Part shown: one piece after another, positions 25,708 to 35,841 of the stretch
How positions within the stretch are numbered: the first letter of the stretch is position 1
Layout of the letters: every line of letters begins with the position of its first letter
NCBI GenBank assembly: GCA_902547315.1
Contig: CACCND010000004.1
Span: forward strand, 47,577 to 111,576
Direction of reading: 5' to 3'
From: an uncultured Pelagibacteraceae bacterium
GTDB lineage: Bacteria > Pseudomonadota > Alphaproteobacteria > Pelagibacterales > AG-422-B15
DNA length: 64,000 bases
Notes under the pieces: model-generated
The model's database searches: none
Seen by the model: only the letters and a program-made list of their open reading frames with translations
Told to the model about the DNA's origin: nothing
Position numbers and translations under genes: made by a program

Positions 25708-26522
25708 AACATCAAATCATAAATAACGATTTGAAAAAATTTACAATTAAATTCAACAAATTTTTAAAAAAAAAATTAAGTAAAGACAAAAATCTATTAA
25801 ATCAAGCTATCCTATATTCAATTAATACAGGAGGTAAAAGATTCAGACCATATCTAGTATATATTTTTGGCAAAGAATTAAATTTATCGAATGGTGTTAT
25901 TTTGAATTTAGCTTCAGCAATTGAAATGTTGCATAATTACTCTCTTGTGCACGATGATTTACCTTCTATGGATGACGATCAATTTAGAAGAGGAAAAAAA
26001 ACAACGCATTATAAATTCAATGAATATACTGCAATTCTTGCGGGATGTGCGTTATTAACTAAATCATATCAAATTTTATCTAATAGTTCTTTTAAAATAT
26101 CTGACAAGAAAAAAACAAAGCTGATTGAAGTGCTGAGTAAAGTTTCAGGTGAAAAAGGACTTCTTTTAGGTCAATACTATGATTTGAGTGTAAAGTCACC
26201 TACTGTAAGTGGAAGATTAGAATTAAACAAATTAAAAACTGCAAGATTAATGTCATATTGCTGTCAAGCAGTTGCAATTTGCGCAAATAAAAATAAGGGT
26301 TTTGAAGTTAGTATGAAAAAAATTGGAGAGTACATCGGAGAAATTTTTCAAATCAATGATGACTTTGCAGATTTTCCAAGAATGTCAAAGGTAAATACTG
26401 AGATTTTACTAAATTACAAAAAAAAACTAGCTGAAAAGACTATAAAGAATTTGAAGAAAATTAAATTAAAGAAAAAAAAGACTTTCTTGCTTATTGATTT
26501 TTTAGTTGATCTAAAAGTTTAG
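25704..26522 (+). CDS. ispA: Farnesyl/geranylgeranyl diphosphate synthase
   Basis: 272 aa, slightly shorter than E. coli IspA (about 300). The first aspartate-rich motif is [15 protein letters not shown] around residue 85, preceded by GGKRFRPYL. The second is QINDDFADF near residue 215. It condenses isopentenyl diphosphate with dimethylallyl or geranyl diphosphate. The C-terminus after the second motif is short and Lys-rich, so part of the final helices may be reduced. Order xseB-ispA is conserved in many proteobacteria; dxs, often next, is absent, replaced by convergent aroC. Confidence 0.88.
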   Translation: MKHQIINNDLKKFTIKFNKFLKKKLSKDKNLLNQAILYSINTGGKRFRPYLVYIFGKELNLSNGVILNLASAIEMLHNYSLVHDDLPSMDDDQFRRGKKTTHYKFNEYTAILAGCALLTKSYQILSNSSFKISDKKKTKLIEVLSKVSGEKGLLLGQYYDLSVKSPTVSGRLELNKLKTARLMSYCCQAVAICANKNKGFEVSMKKIGEYIGEIFQINDDFADFPRMSKVNTEILLNYKKKLAEKTIKNLKKIKLKKKKTFLLIDFLVDLKV

Positions 26523-27604
26523 CCACATTGTGCTCTATTGCGCAATATATGATCTGCTAAAACACACGCCATCATAGCCTCAGCAATTGGGACAGCTCTC
26601 AAACCTACACATGGATCATGACGGCCTTTTGTTGAAATTAATGTATTTTGAAATTTATTATTAATTGTTTTTTTTGCCTTTAAAATCGATGACGTTGGTT
26701 TGATCGTTATTGATAAATTTAAATCTTGGCCACTTGATATACCTCCTAAGATTCCGCCAGAATTATTAGAAGAAAAGATAATTTTTTTATTTTTATTGGC
26801 TCTTATTTCATCGGAGTTCTCATCTCCTGATAATTCAACAGCCTCATTACCAGCTCCTATTTCAACACCTTTAACAGCGTTAATGCTCATCATTGCACCT
26901 GCAAGGTCAGCATCTAATTTACCATATACAGGTTCTCCAAGTCCGGCAGGAACATTCCTTGCATTTATTAATAATTTTGCACCTAATGATGACCCTTTTT
27001 TTCTTGTTTCATCTAGATACTCTTCCCAAACTTTAACTATTTTTTTATCAGGACAGAAAAATGAATTTTTCTTTACATCATTCCAATTAAAATTTCTTTG
27101 ATTGATGGCAAGCTTTCCAACTTGAGTAACTGCACCTTGAATTAAAATATCTTTTTTTAAAATGTGGCCAATCACCTTTCTTGCAACAGCGCCAGCAGCT
27201 ACTCTACTAGCAGTTTCTCTTGCGGAAGAACGACCTCCACCCCTATAATCTCTTACTCCATATTTCAAAAAATATGTTAAATCAGCATGGCCAGGTCTAA
27301 ATTTATTTTTTATATCGCTGTAGTCTTTTGATTTCTGATCTTTGTTCCAAATTAACAACATTATCGGAGTTCCAGTAGTTTTTCCCTCAAAGACACCAGA
27401 TAAAATTGAAACTTTATCATCCTCTTTTCTTTGAGTAACAAATCGATTTTTTCCTGGCTTTCTCATATCCAAATATTTTTGAATATCTTTTTCCTTAAGC
27501 GGTATCAGAGGAGGACAACCGTCAATTACACATCCAATAGCTTCCCCGTGAGATTCCCCCCATGTTGTAAATCGAAAATTTTTTCCAAAAGTGTTAAATG
27601 ACAT
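26519..27604 (-). CDS. aroC: Chorismate synthase
   Basis: 361 aa. It shows all three family signatures: [16 protein letters not shown] near the N-terminus, [22 protein letters not shown] around residue 125 (given as [13 protein letters not shown]) and [18 protein letters not shown] near the C-terminus. It converts 5-enolpyruvylshikimate 3-phosphate to chorismate using reduced FMN. The stop overlaps ispA by four bases (convergent), and the start is two bases from the polyprenyl synthetase stop. Confidence 0.95.
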   Translation of the reverse strand: MSFNTFGKNFRFTTWGESHGEAIGCVIDGCPPLIPLKEKDIQKYLDMRKPGKNRFVTQRKEDDKVSILSGVFEGKTTGTPIMLLIWNKDQKSKDYSDIKNKFRPGHADLTYFLKYGVRDYRGGGRSSARETASRVAAGAVARKVIGHILKKDILIQGAVTQVGKLAINQRNFNWNDVKKNSFFCPDKKIVKVWEEYLDETRKKGSSLGAKLLINARNVPAGLGEPVYGKLDADLAGAMMSINAVKGVEIGAGNEAVELSGDENSDEIRANKNKKIIFSSNNSGGILGGISSGQDLNLSITIKPTSSILKAKKTINNKFQNTLISTKGRHDPCVGLRAVPIAEAMMACVLADHILRNRAQCG

Positions 27605-27606
27605 AT

Positions 27607-28587
27607 TTATTTGTCTCTTATTATTAAATGATCCACCAGTTCATCAAGATACACTTTATATTTATTTCGTTCAAATTTATTAATATTAGTTTTAGCTTTT
27701 TCTGCGTATTTTCTTACAAATTCGATTGAACTTTTATAAGTATTTGTTTTCTTCATTAGATCCAGAATTAGTGCCAGATCTTTTTTAGTTCTTTTTTTCT
27801 TAAAAAATAGCTTGGCAATAATTTTTTTTGACTTTTTGTCAGATTTTTTGAAACAATGAATGACTGGATATGTTACTTTACCTTCAAAAAAATCTTTCCC
27901 AACACTTTTTCCCATTTGGCTCGAGTCACCAAAATAATCTAATACGTCATCAGATAATTGAAAAGCCATACCAAAATTAAAACCAAAATCATTAAATATT
28001 TTTTGAGTTTTTTTATCTTGGTTGGTAATGATGGTTGGCAAGAAACAAGATATCCTAAAAAGCTCAGCAGTTTTAGCATCTATGATAGATAAATACTTCT
28101 TTTCTGTTAAGTTGACATTTTGATTATTACCTACGTCTTGTATTTGTCCTCTCGCTAAAATGAGTGATGTTTGAGACAATATTTCTAGCAGCTTTAGAGA
28201 CTTATTTTTTACCATTAGTTTAAAAGCTCTACTTAAAAGGTAATCTCCAACTAAAACACTTACTTTATTCCCCCATATTTGATTTGCGCTTAATTTTCCT
28301 CTTCTAATTTTTCCTGTATCTATTACATCATCATGTAACAATGTAGCGTTATGAATAAACTCGATGCAGACAGCAAGTGTTACATCCGCATTACCTTTGT
28401 AATTTAGCATTTTTGATACAAGTAAAGTAAGAATAGGCCTTATTTTTTTTCCTTTGGCTTTAATGAGATGGCCTGCTGTTAATGTAATTAATTTTTCTTC
28501 ATCCTTGATGTTCTTACTGATTTCTATTTCGACTCTCTTCAGAGAGCTTTTAAGTAAATTCGATAATGATTTTACTGGGGTATTCAC
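27607..28587 (-). CDS. ispB: Polyprenyl (octa-/decaprenyl) diphosphate synthase
   Basis: 326 aa, the length of long-chain trans-prenyltransferases. GKKIRPIL is followed by the first Asp motif [15 protein letters not shown] and the second [11 protein letters not shown]. The residues before the first motif are small (HNATLLHDD), consistent with a long product for the ubiquinone side chain, as expected beside an aa3 oxidase. Chain length (Q8, Q9 or Q10) cannot be read. It is upstream of aroC on the same strand and divergent from the S49 peptidase. Confidence 0.85.
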   Translation of the reverse strand: MNTPVKSLSNLLKSSLKRVEIEISKNIKDEEKLITLTAGHLIKAKGKKIRPILTLLVSKMLNYKGNADVTLAVCIEFIHNATLLHDDVIDTGKIRRGKLSANQIWGNKVSVLVGDYLLSRAFKLMVKNKSLKLLEILSQTSLILARGQIQDVGNNQNVNLTEKKYLSIIDAKTAELFRISCFLPTIITNQDKKTQKIFNDFGFNFGMAFQLSDDVLDYFGDSSQMGKSVGKDFFEGKVTYPVIHCFKKSDKKSKKIIAKLFFKKKRTKKDLALILDLMKKTNTYKSSIEFVRKYAEKAKTNINKFERNKYKVYLDELVDHLIIRDK

Positions 28588-28680
28588 TTATTAATTATGA
28601 TTTTGTTTTATATTTAGATGTACTTATAATATAGTCTCATATAATTAAAAGTTATTGATTTCAGACAAAAATTAAAAAAA

Positions 28681-29487
28681 ATGAGTTTAATATCCTCTAA
28701 AACAAGAATAAATATAGTTGGCTTGCGAGGCGTTATTGGAGATCTTGGTAGATTTCAAAAGGGACTTACACTCGAGAATTGTGCCGCTATTTTAGATAAA
28801 GCATTTACCTTTAAAAAGCCATCCATAGTAGTCATTAAGATCAACTCACCAGGCGGGTCACCGGTCCAATCTGAACTGATACACAATCGTATAAGAAATT
28901 TATCAAAGAAAAACAATGTGAAAGTGATTACAATCGCGGAGGATGTTGCTGCCTCAGGAGGCTATATGCTGATGTGTGCAGGAGATACTTTAATCGCCAA
29001 TAAAAGTTCTATAGTCGGATCAATAGGTGTGATAAGCGCCTCTTTTGGATTCAAAAAATTAATAGATAAACTAGGTATTAAAAGGCGAGTTTTTACAAAA
29101 GGAGATAGGAAGTCGTTTCTTGATCCATTTGAAGAAGTTTCTAAAAAAGATATAGACAAGCTGATCAAAGTTCAGGATAGCATATTTGAAAATTTCAAAG
29201 ATTTAGTTTCAAAAAATAGAAAAAAGAAAATAGACCCGAAAAAAGTTTTTAATGGGGAGTTTTGGACAGGTGAACAGGCAAAAAAACTTGGTTTAGTAGA
29301 CTCTAATGAAGAACTAAACTTATATATTGAAAAACATTATGGAAAAAAATTAAAGATTAGGAATATAGAGGAAAAAAAATCATTTATTAAAAATATTTTA
29401 AATAATCAGATTTCAAATAACGATATTGTTGACCGGCTCATAGAAGCTCTAAGAGAAAATTCTTTCTGGAGTCGATATGGCCTCTAA
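28681..29487 (+). CDS. S49-family peptidase (SppA/SohB-like)
   Basis: 268 aa single-domain member. [16 protein letters not shown] and the nucleophile region [15 protein letters not shown] are typical of S49 serine proteases, with [12 protein letters not shown] after. A candidate catalytic Lys occurs in [11 protein letters not shown]. Unlike full SppA there is no clear N-terminal membrane helix, so it may be cytosolic or peripheral. It probably degrades cleaved signal peptides or membrane proteins. It overlaps glyS by eleven bases. Confidence 0.85.
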   Translation: MSLISSKTRINIVGLRGVIGDLGRFQKGLTLENCAAILDKAFTFKKPSIVVIKINSPGGSPVQSELIHNRIRNLSKKNNVKVITIAEDVAASGGYMLMCAGDTLIANKSSIVGSIGVISASFGFKKLIDKLGIKRRVFTKGDRKSFLDPFEEVSKKDIDKLIKVQDSIFENFKDLVSKNRKKKIDPKKVFNGEFWTGEQAKKLGLVDSNEELNLYIEKHYGKKLKIRNIEEKKSFIKNILNNQISNNDIVDRLIEALRENSFWSRYGL

Positions 29488-30835
29488 AAACATGGAAGAT
29501 CTCGTTTCATTATGTAAAAGACGAGGATTTATTTTTCAATCAAGTGAAATTTATGGTGGCTTGCAAGGAATATATGACTATGGCCCACTCGGAGTAGAAT
29601 TAAAAAATAACCTTAAATCCTCGTGGTGGAAATCAATGATTTATGATCGAGATGACGTTGAGGGTCTTGATGCGTCAATTTTAACAAGTAGGCATGTATT
29701 AAAGTATTCAGGCCATGAAGATACTTTCTCTGATCCTTTAGTCGACTGCAGAAATTGCAAAAATAGATTTAGATCTGACCAGGCCACGGATGGAAAATGT
29801 CCAGCATGTGGGTCTAGCGATCTAACAGAACCTCGACCATTTAATCTTATGTTTAAAACCACAGTTGGTCCAGTAGATGATGGGAGTAATTATGCCTACC
29901 TAAGACCGGAAACTGCACAGCAAATTTTTACAAATTTCAAAAATATATTGGACTCAACAAGTAAAACTATTCCTTTTGGAATTGCGCAGATAGGTAAGGC
30001 TTTTAGAAATGAAGTCACTCCAGGCAAATTTATATTCAGAGTAAGAGAGTTTGAACAAATGGAATTAGAATTTTTTGTTGAACCAGGTAAAGATGACGAG
30101 TGGCATAAATATTGGGTAGACAAGAGGTATTCATGGTGGATTGAACAAGGTATATCTGAAAAAAGATTAAAAAAGCTAGATGTTGAAGATGCTGACCTAT
30201 CTCACTACTCAAAAGCTACTGTAGATCTTATGTATGAATTTCCACATGGACTTGAAGAATTAGAAGGAATAGCAAACAGAACTGATTTTGATCTTGGTTC
30301 TCATACTAAAAATCAAAATGACTTTAAAATATCTGCAGATGTAATGAAAAATAACCAATCAACAACGAAATTGAGTATTCAAAATTTAGAAAGTAAAGAA
30401 TGGTATATTCCTTATGTTATAGAACCCTCAGCTGGTGTCGATCGAGGTGTATTTGCACTACTCAATGAAGCTTACAAGGAGGAGGATTTAGAAAACGGTA
30501 ATAAAAGAATTGTATTAAGTTTAAAACCGCATTTATCTCCAATTAAAGCAGCCGTGATTCCTCTAAAAAGAAATAATGAGGATTTAGTCAATAAAGCGAG
30601 CAAGATTAAGAATGATCTTCAAGCACTAGGTATGGGAAGGGTCATTTTAGAAAACTCAGGTAATATTGGAAAAGGTTATAGACGTCATGATGAGATTGGC
30701 ACACCTATTTGTATAACAGTTGATTTCGAAACAATCGAAAATGATACAGTGACTATAAGAGATAGAGATACCATGACACAAAAAAGAGTGTCATCTCAAG
30801 ATTTAAAACTCGAATATAAAAAAGTTTTTAATTAA
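29477..30835 (+). CDS. glyS: Glycyl-tRNA synthetase, homodimeric (alpha2) type
   Basis: 452 aa, class II synthetase. It begins [31 protein letters not shown] (parts: [21 protein letters not shown]), diagnostic of the alpha2 GlyRS. A zinc-ribbon insertion has CRNC and CPACG. Motif 2 includes [21 protein letters not shown], and motif 3 is [13 protein letters not shown]-terminal anticodon-binding domain follows. Most proteobacteria, including most alphaproteobacteria as far as I recall, use the unrelated alpha2beta2 GlyQ/GlyS enzyme, so this form is notable. It is unclear whether a second enzyme exists elsewhere. Confidence 0.95.
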   Translation: MASKNMEDLVSLCKRRGFIFQSSEIYGGLQGIYDYGPLGVELKNNLKSSWWKSMIYDRDDVEGLDASILTSRHVLKYSGHEDTFSDPLVDCRNCKNRFRSDQATDGKCPACGSSDLTEPRPFNLMFKTTVGPVDDGSNYAYLRPETAQQIFTNFKNILDSTSKTIPFGIAQIGKAFRNEVTPGKFIFRVREFEQMELEFFVEPGKDDEWHKYWVDKRYSWWIEQGISEKRLKKLDVEDADLSHYSKATVDLMYEFPHGLEELEGIANRTDFDLGSHTKNQNDFKISADVMKNNQSTTKLSIQNLESKEWYIPYVIEPSAGVDRGVFALLNEAYKEEDLENGNKRIVLSLKPHLSPIKAAVIPLKRNNEDLVNKASKIKNDLQALGMGRVILENSGNIGKGYRRHDEIGTPICITVDFETIENDTVTIRDRDTMTQKRVSSQDLKLEYKKVFN

Positions 30836-31297
30836 CTATATATTTCTTCTCGGAAATTCTATTTTGCTAAATGGCCAAGATTTTTCTAACCATTTTTTAA
30901 ATGTTTTTCCTAATTCATCCTCTAAGCCGCTATCAAGTAAATCTTGTCTTATCCAATAGTAGGCTTGTACCTCATACTCAGGATTGTCGGAGGGATAAAT
31001 ATAACAACAACCAATTACATCATCCTCTTCTTTTGTCGATAAAACTGTGTAAGCGAAAGAATGTCTAAGAGAAAACTCCACTTCATGCCATCCAAGATCG
31101 GCAAGATTTTCATTTAGTGTCATTTTTTTTGGCCATTCACTATTGTCCATTAGTTTATATAGATGGTCGACACTTTTCATTACTGCCTCATAGTCTTGAT
31201 AGACATATTTTATTGTTAGTGGCTTTAAGATAAAATTTTCAGTTATCAATTCTGTAGGAACTTTAAAACTATTTTTAACTATTGGACGGCTGTACAT
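30836..31297 (-). CDS. GNAT-like acetyltransferase
   Basis: 153 aa. The order ITENFILKPLTIKYVYQDYEAV, a central FAYTVLSTKEEDDVIGCCYIYPS beta segment, and YEVQAYYWIRQDLLDSGLEDELGK resembles a GNAT fold, with the acetyl-CoA loop region weakly conserved. Substrate unknown. It is 0 bases from the nadC stop side and convergent with glyS (adjacent stops). It may be the last gene of the nadABC unit, though no metabolic link is visible. Confidence 0.55.
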   Translation of the reverse strand: MYSRPIVKNSFKVPTELITENFILKPLTIKYVYQDYEAVMKSVDHLYKLMDNSEWPKKMTLNENLADLGWHEVEFSLRHSFAYTVLSTKEEDDVIGCCYIYPSDNPEYEVQAYYWIRQDLLDSGLEDELGKTFKKWLEKSWPFSKIEFPRRNI

Positions 31298-32137
31298 TTA
31301 AATTTCTAGTCCAAAATCAACGTTTTCAATGCTATGGGTAAGTTGTCCGATTGAAATTCTATCAATTTTTGTTTTCGCATAAGACTTAATATTTTTTAAA
31401 TTAATATTTCCAGATGCTTCACAAAGAAACCTTTTTTTAACGATTTTTAAGCACTGAGAAATTTGTTTCTCAGACATATTATCGAGAAGCACAATATCTA
31501 TTTTCTGATTTAAAATTTTTTTCAGTTGTTTAATTGTGTCAATTTCTACTGTAATTTTCTTTTTTAACTTTGATTTTTTAATTTTTTTTATATTCTCAAT
31601 CAATCCTTCTTTATTTACAAGATGGTTATCTTTTATGAAATAAAAATCTGATAAAGACGCTCTATTTACATGCGCACCACCAATTGTAAGAGCATATTTT
31701 TGCATCTGTCTCATCCCAGCAATTGTTTTTCTTGTTGAATAAATTTTAACTCCATAAGGTGCTGCAATATCTACAAATTTTCTTGTTTTTGTTGCAATAC
31801 CAGACATGAACCCTAAAAAGTTTAGAGCTGTTCTCTCTGCAATTAATATACTTTGTGCATCACCATTAACGTCAATAATTTTATTTCCTTTAACTACTTT
31901 ACTTCCATCTTTTTTTAGAACTTTTATTTTAATTTTACTATTGAGTGCTTTAAATGTTTGAACAGCAAACTCAGTTCCACAGACAATCGCATTTTCTTTT
32001 GCGACTATAGACGCTTTTAGCTTTGTTTTTTTTGAAATTAAAACTTTTGAGGTTATATCGCCTTGTCTACCAAAATCTTCTTTCAAAGCAATTTTGATTT
32101 TTTCCTTAATATCTTTTTTAGCTAACAAGTTTTTCAT
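31298..32137 (-). CDS. nadC: Nicotinate-nucleotide pyrophosphorylase (carboxylating)
   Basis: About 279 aa from the ATG at 32137. It contains EDFGRQGDITSK near the N-terminus, AERTALNFLGFMSGIAT, YSTRKTIAGMRQMQKYA with the quinolinate-binding Arg residues, GGAHVNR and the C-terminal EASGNINLKNI. It converts quinolinate and PRPP to nicotinate mononucleotide. The start lies inside the nadB 3' end (20-base overlap). Third gene of nadA-nadB-nadC. Confidence 0.93.
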   Translation of the reverse strand: MKNLLAKKDIKEKIKIALKEDFGRQGDITSKVLISKKTKLKASIVAKENAIVCGTEFAVQTFKALNSKIKIKVLKKDGSKVVKGNKIIDVNGDAQSILIAERTALNFLGFMSGIATKTRKFVDIAAPYGVKIYSTRKTIAGMRQMQKYALTIGGAHVNRASLSDFYFIKDNHLVNKEGLIENIKKIKKSKLKKKITVEIDTIKQLKKILNQKIDIVLLDNMSEKQISQCLKIVKKRFLCEASGNINLKNIKSYAKTKIDRISIGQLTHSIENVDFGLEI

Positions 32138-33731
32138 CAACTTCTGATTTAGTAGAATCCAAGACAGTTTTGATATAACCATCTATTTCAGAATATTTAA
32201 TATCAAAATGCTTAATAAAATCTTTATCAGTATCTTGGTAATCAGATCTTAAATGACAACCTCGACTTTCTCTTCTTAAATAAGCGCCTATGATAATAAA
32301 TTTGCTAACCAAAATCATATCATTAAGTTTAGCTGAAAGGCCTTTTGACTCCCTCTCAATTTTTAGTACATCATTTAGACCTCTAATAATAGAATCATTA
32401 TTTCTAACAATTCCTAAATTTCTCATCATTGAAGACCGTAATTGCCATATATATTTTTTTGCTCTTATTTTATTTTTAGTTTTCTCTTTAAAAATTTTTA
32501 TAAATTTAGAGCTAATATGAATATCCTTTTTTATATTCTTTTTATTTATTTCATTTGCAACAATCTTAGCAAATACAAGAGACTCTAATAGTGAATTAGA
32601 TGCAAGGCGGTTTGCTCCATGAATACCAGTTGCAGCAACCTCTCCGCAGCACCAGAGTCCTTCAACAGAAGTCTGTCCTTTCAGATCAGTTTTTACTCCA
32701 CCTATATGATAATGAGCGACAGGAATTATTGGCAGCAGGTCTCTTTCAGGATCTAAGTCTGCATTTTCACAATAGGATGAAACTTGAGGAAAACGAGTAT
32801 TAAAATTACTACCCATATGTCTACAATCTAAAAATACTGAATTTCCTTTTTCAATTTGTTTGAATATATTTTGAGCAATAAGATCTCGTGGTGCCAACTC
32901 ATTATCAGGATGAATACCAAACATAAACCTTACTTCATCTTGATTTACAAGGTAAGCCCCTTCACCTCTAATCGCCTCAGTAGCCAAAGGAGTAGGGTCT
33001 AAGCCAAAATCAAGACCTGTTGGGTGAAATTGTACAAACTCCATGTCAGTAAGTGTTGCTCCAGCATGAGATGCCAATGCCACGCCCTCTCCATAAGAAC
33101 TTCGTGGGTTGGTCGTATTTGCAAAAATACCTCCTAAACCACCTGTCGCTAGGACTACATGAGAACTTTGAATAATCACATTACTGTCAGGAACATTATC
33201 ATCAGTAAATCTTCCAATTACTCCGTAAATAGTATTGTTTTCTGTCATAATCCTATCAATCGAAACATTTTCTAAAACTGTGATGTGATCACTTTTTTTT
33301 ACTTTTTCGATTAAGCCGCGCATAATTTCAAGACCAGAACTATCACCTTTTGACCTTATGATTCTATTAAAGCTATGGGCACCTTCTAGCCCTAAGTTAA
33401 ATGAACCATCTTCATTTTTATCAAAATTAACTCCGTATCCCTCTAAATCATCAATGATGCCTTTTGCATTGTTCACAACTTCTTTAATCGCATCGATATT
33501 CGCCAAGCCTTTTGCTGTAGTCAAAGTATCATTAATATGACTTTCATTACTGTCATCTTTTGAAACTGCAGCTGCGATACCTCCTTGAGCCCAACTACTT
33601 GAGGTATTAATTCCTAGTGAACTTTTAGTAATTACGCATACTTTTCTTGGCGCTAAATTTAGTGCAACAGTTAAGCCTGCTACACCGCCACCCACTATTA
33701 CTACATCAGGGCTATAAATAGCATCAGACAT
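32118..33731 (-). CDS. nadB: L-aspartate oxidase
   Basis: 537 aa. The FAD fold VVIVGGGVAGLTVALNLA is followed by TSSSWAQGGIAAAVS and the succinate dehydrogenase-like active-site region MEFVQFHPTGL, then RGEGAYLVN, HYHIGGVKTD and CGEVAATGIHGANRLASNSLLE (parts shown). It oxidises aspartate to iminoaspartate, the substrate of NadA. The start codon shares a base with the nadA stop. The protein is typical in length and intact. Confidence 0.94.
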   Translation of the reverse strand: MSDAIYSPDVVIVGGGVAGLTVALNLAPRKVCVITKSSLGINTSSSWAQGGIAAAVSKDDSNESHINDTLTTAKGLANIDAIKEVVNNAKGIIDDLEGYGVNFDKNEDGSFNLGLEGAHSFNRIIRSKGDSSGLEIMRGLIEKVKKSDHITVLENVSIDRIMTENNTIYGVIGRFTDDNVPDSNVIIQSSHVVLATGGLGGIFANTTNPRSSYGEGVALASHAGATLTDMEFVQFHPTGLDFGLDPTPLATEAIRGEGAYLVNQDEVRFMFGIHPDNELAPRDLIAQNIFKQIEKGNSVFLDCRHMGSNFNTRFPQVSSYCENADLDPERDLLPIIPVAHYHIGGVKTDLKGQTSVEGLWCCGEVAATGIHGANRLASNSLLESLVFAKIVANEINKKNIKKDIHISSKFIKIFKEKTKNKIRAKKYIWQLRSSMMRNLGIVRNNDSIIRGLNDVLKIERESKGLSAKLNDMILVSKFIIIGAYLRRESRGCHLRSDYQDTDKDFIKHFDIKYSEIDGYIKTVLDSTKSEVDEKLVS

Positions 33732-34753
33732 TAGCTGCTTCTGCCAATTTCAAGCATACGATCAATGGAAAGACGGGCCTTATCGATAATTGCCGTATCA
33801 ACTTGAACTTGATACTGATTAAATCGTATTGCGTCATAAATTTTCTTTAGAGAAATTCTTTTCATATGAGGACATAGATTGCAAGGTCTGATAAATTCGA
33901 CATTAGGATTCTCTATAGCAACATTGTCACTCATTGAACATTCCGTAACCATAATTACCTTTCCAGGTTGATTGTCTTTCACATAATTACTCATTCCAGC
34001 CGTTGAGCCAGCAAAGTCACTTACCGCAATTACTTCAGGAGAACATTCGGGATGCGCTAATACAACAATATCTTTATGTTGATTTTTATATGCCATTATT
34101 TCATCTGCAGTAAATCTTTCATGTACCTCACATCGTCCTTTCCAAGAAATAATTTTCACATCTGTTTGAGCTGCAATATTTTTTGCAAGATATTCATCAG
34201 GAAGAAATATAACTTTATCAACACCTAAAGATTCTACTACATGTTTTGCATTTCCTGATGTACAGCACACATCCGTTTCTGCTTTTACATCAGCTGATGT
34301 GTTTACATATGTAACAACTGGTACGCCGGGATATTTTTGCTTTAATAATCTTATATCTTCTGCGGTAATCGATTCAGATAAAGAACATCCTGCACGAGTA
34401 TCTGGAATTAAAACATTTTTGTTTGGGCTAAGTATTTTTGCTGTTTCAGCCATAAAATGAACCCCGCATACAATTATTGTATCGGCATTAGAGTCTCTCG
34501 CTTCGTATGCTAATTTAAGAGAGTCACCTACAATATCTGATACACAGTAAAAAATTTCAGGTGTCTGATAATTATGAGTCAATATTGCAATATTCTTCTC
34601 CTTTTTTAGCCTGTTTATTTCATAAATAAGTGGTGCGTGAAATGGCCATTCAACCCCAGGAATAAATTTCTGGACAACTTTGTAGAGATGCGCAGTTGCA
34701 TTTTTTACCTCAGAATTAAAATCTGAGGGATATTGTAAATTATCATTCAACAT
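33731..34753 (-). CDS. nadA: Quinolinate synthase A
   Basis: 340 aa. The three iron-sulfur cysteines are visible in [27 protein letters not shown] and [22 protein letters not shown] and [12 protein letters not shown] are also diagnostic. It condenses iminoaspartate with dihydroxyacetone phosphate to quinolinate via a [4Fe-4S] cluster. First gene of the nadABC operon; its promoter should lie in the 90 bases before the divergent tRNA-Leu, but no convincing hexamers were picked. Confidence 0.95.
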   Translation of the reverse strand: MLNDNLQYPSDFNSEVKNATAHLYKVVQKFIPGVEWPFHAPLIYEINRLKKEKNIAILTHNYQTPEIFYCVSDIVGDSLKLAYEARDSNADTIIVCGVHFMAETAKILSPNKNVLIPDTRAGCSLSESITAEDIRLLKQKYPGVPVVTYVNTSADVKAETDVCCTSGNAKHVVESLGVDKVIFLPDEYLAKNIAAQTDVKIISWKGRCEVHERFTADEIMAYKNQHKDIVVLAHPECSPEVIAVSDFAGSTAGMSNYVKDNQPGKVIMVTECSMSDNVAIENPNVEFIRPCNLCPHMKRISLKKIYDAIRFNQYQVQVDTAIIDKARLSIDRMLEIGRSS

Positions 34754-34843
34754 AATTATTTTTTAATATAGTTTAATATTACAATTATAGTTAAATGTAT
34801 ATATTTCAACATATCAACAATTATAGTAAAAACGTGGAAATCT

Positions 34844-34929
34844 GCCGTCGTGCTGGAATTGGTAGACAGGCTGGTTTGAGGGATCAGTGAACATAGTTCG
34901 TGAGAGTTCGAGTCTCTCCGACGGCACCA
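34844..34929 (+). tRNA. tRNA-Leu(GAG)
   Basis: 86 bases with a long variable arm. Acceptor GCCGTCG pairs perfectly with CGACGGC, the anticodon loop TTGAGGG gives GAG, the T-arm has GAGTTCGAGTC, and CCA is encoded. It reads CTC and CTT codons. Confidence 0.95.
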
Positions 34930-34950
34930 ATTATAGGGGTATTAAATAAT

Positions 34951-35841
34951 ATGAAAATTTTATTTATTGGGCCAACTAGGATAGGTGATACAGTTCTTGC
35001 AACTTCTATTGTAAATTATTATCTAGAAAAGTTTGAGCATTCACGCTTTACGATTATTACAAGTCCAATTGCAAAGAATATTTACATGAAAATGCCTAGG
35101 TTAGATAGTATTAACGTGATAAATAAAAAAAAATATAATTTTCATTGGCTTGATATTATAAAATTTTCAATTTTAAAAAAATGGGATCTTGTAATTGATC
35201 TTAGATCCTCAATTACTTCATATTTTTTACTTACAAAAAAAAGAATGATTTTTAAAGGTAATAATGAATCTCACAAGGTAAGTCAATTCAAAGAGTTTTT
35301 GAATGCTGATAGAGAACTTATCCCAAAAGTATGGTATAGCTCTGAAGATAGCTCAAAAAGCTTAGAGCGAATCAATAATAATCAGAAGTTTATAGCGCTT
35401 GCCCCGTACTCTAACTGGCCTCTAAAGGACTGGTCAATTAACAAATATAAAGAATTATTTGAAAACGAATATTTTAAAAATTATACAATTATTCTAACAG
35501 GAATTTCAGAAGATATAAGGAATAAAGTAGAGTTTAATAATTTTATATCATCTTCAAAGTTAAATATCGTAAACCTATTCGACTGGGGAAACTTACGTAA
35601 TATGGTTCCAATATTTGAAAAATGCCATTTTTTTATTGGAAGTGATAGTGGTTTAATGCATCTATCAGCTTCTACTGGGTGTAAAACCTTCGCATTATTT
35701 GGTCCTACGAACGACTTAGTTTATGGTCCATGGGGGAATCATGTAGTAATCAAATCTGGTAATCAAAATATTGACTATGGACTCGAAAATTTGTCTGTCG
35801 AAAAAGTTATGAATACAATAAAAAGGACATTTAATGATTGA
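34951..35841 (+). CDS. Glycosyltransferase family 9 (heptosyltransferase-like)
   Basis: 296 aa from the ATG at 34951; an in-frame start at 34900 would be inside tRNA-Leu. N-terminal ILFIGPTRIGDTVLATSIV and C-terminal FIGSDSGLMHLSASTGCKTFALFGPT are GT9 hallmarks, with the nucleotide-sugar region ALAPYSNWPLKDW between them. GT9 enzymes add heptose or related sugars to the LPS core. It lies 21 bases after the tRNA and overlaps pyrC by eight bases. The sugar and acceptor are unknown. Confidence 0.82.
   Translation: MKILFIGPTRIGDTVLATSIVNYYLEKFEHSRFTIITSPIAKNIYMKMPRLDSINVINKKKYNFHWLDIIKFSILKKWDLVIDLRSSITSYFLLTKKRMIFKGNNESHKVSQFKEFLNADRELIPKVWYSSEDSSKSLERINNNQKFIALAPYSNWPLKDWSINKYKELFENEYFKNYTIILTGISEDIRNKVEFNNFISSSKLNIVNLFDWGNLRNMVPIFEKCHFFIGSDSGLMHLSASTGCKTFALFGPTNDLVYGPWGNHVVIKSGNQNIDYGLENLSVEKVMNTIKRTFND

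Noticed and set aside
34900..34950. Upstream start for the GT9 gene
   Set aside because: It lies inside tRNA-Leu; the ATG at 34951 begins the GT9 N-terminal motif ILFIGPTRIGD.
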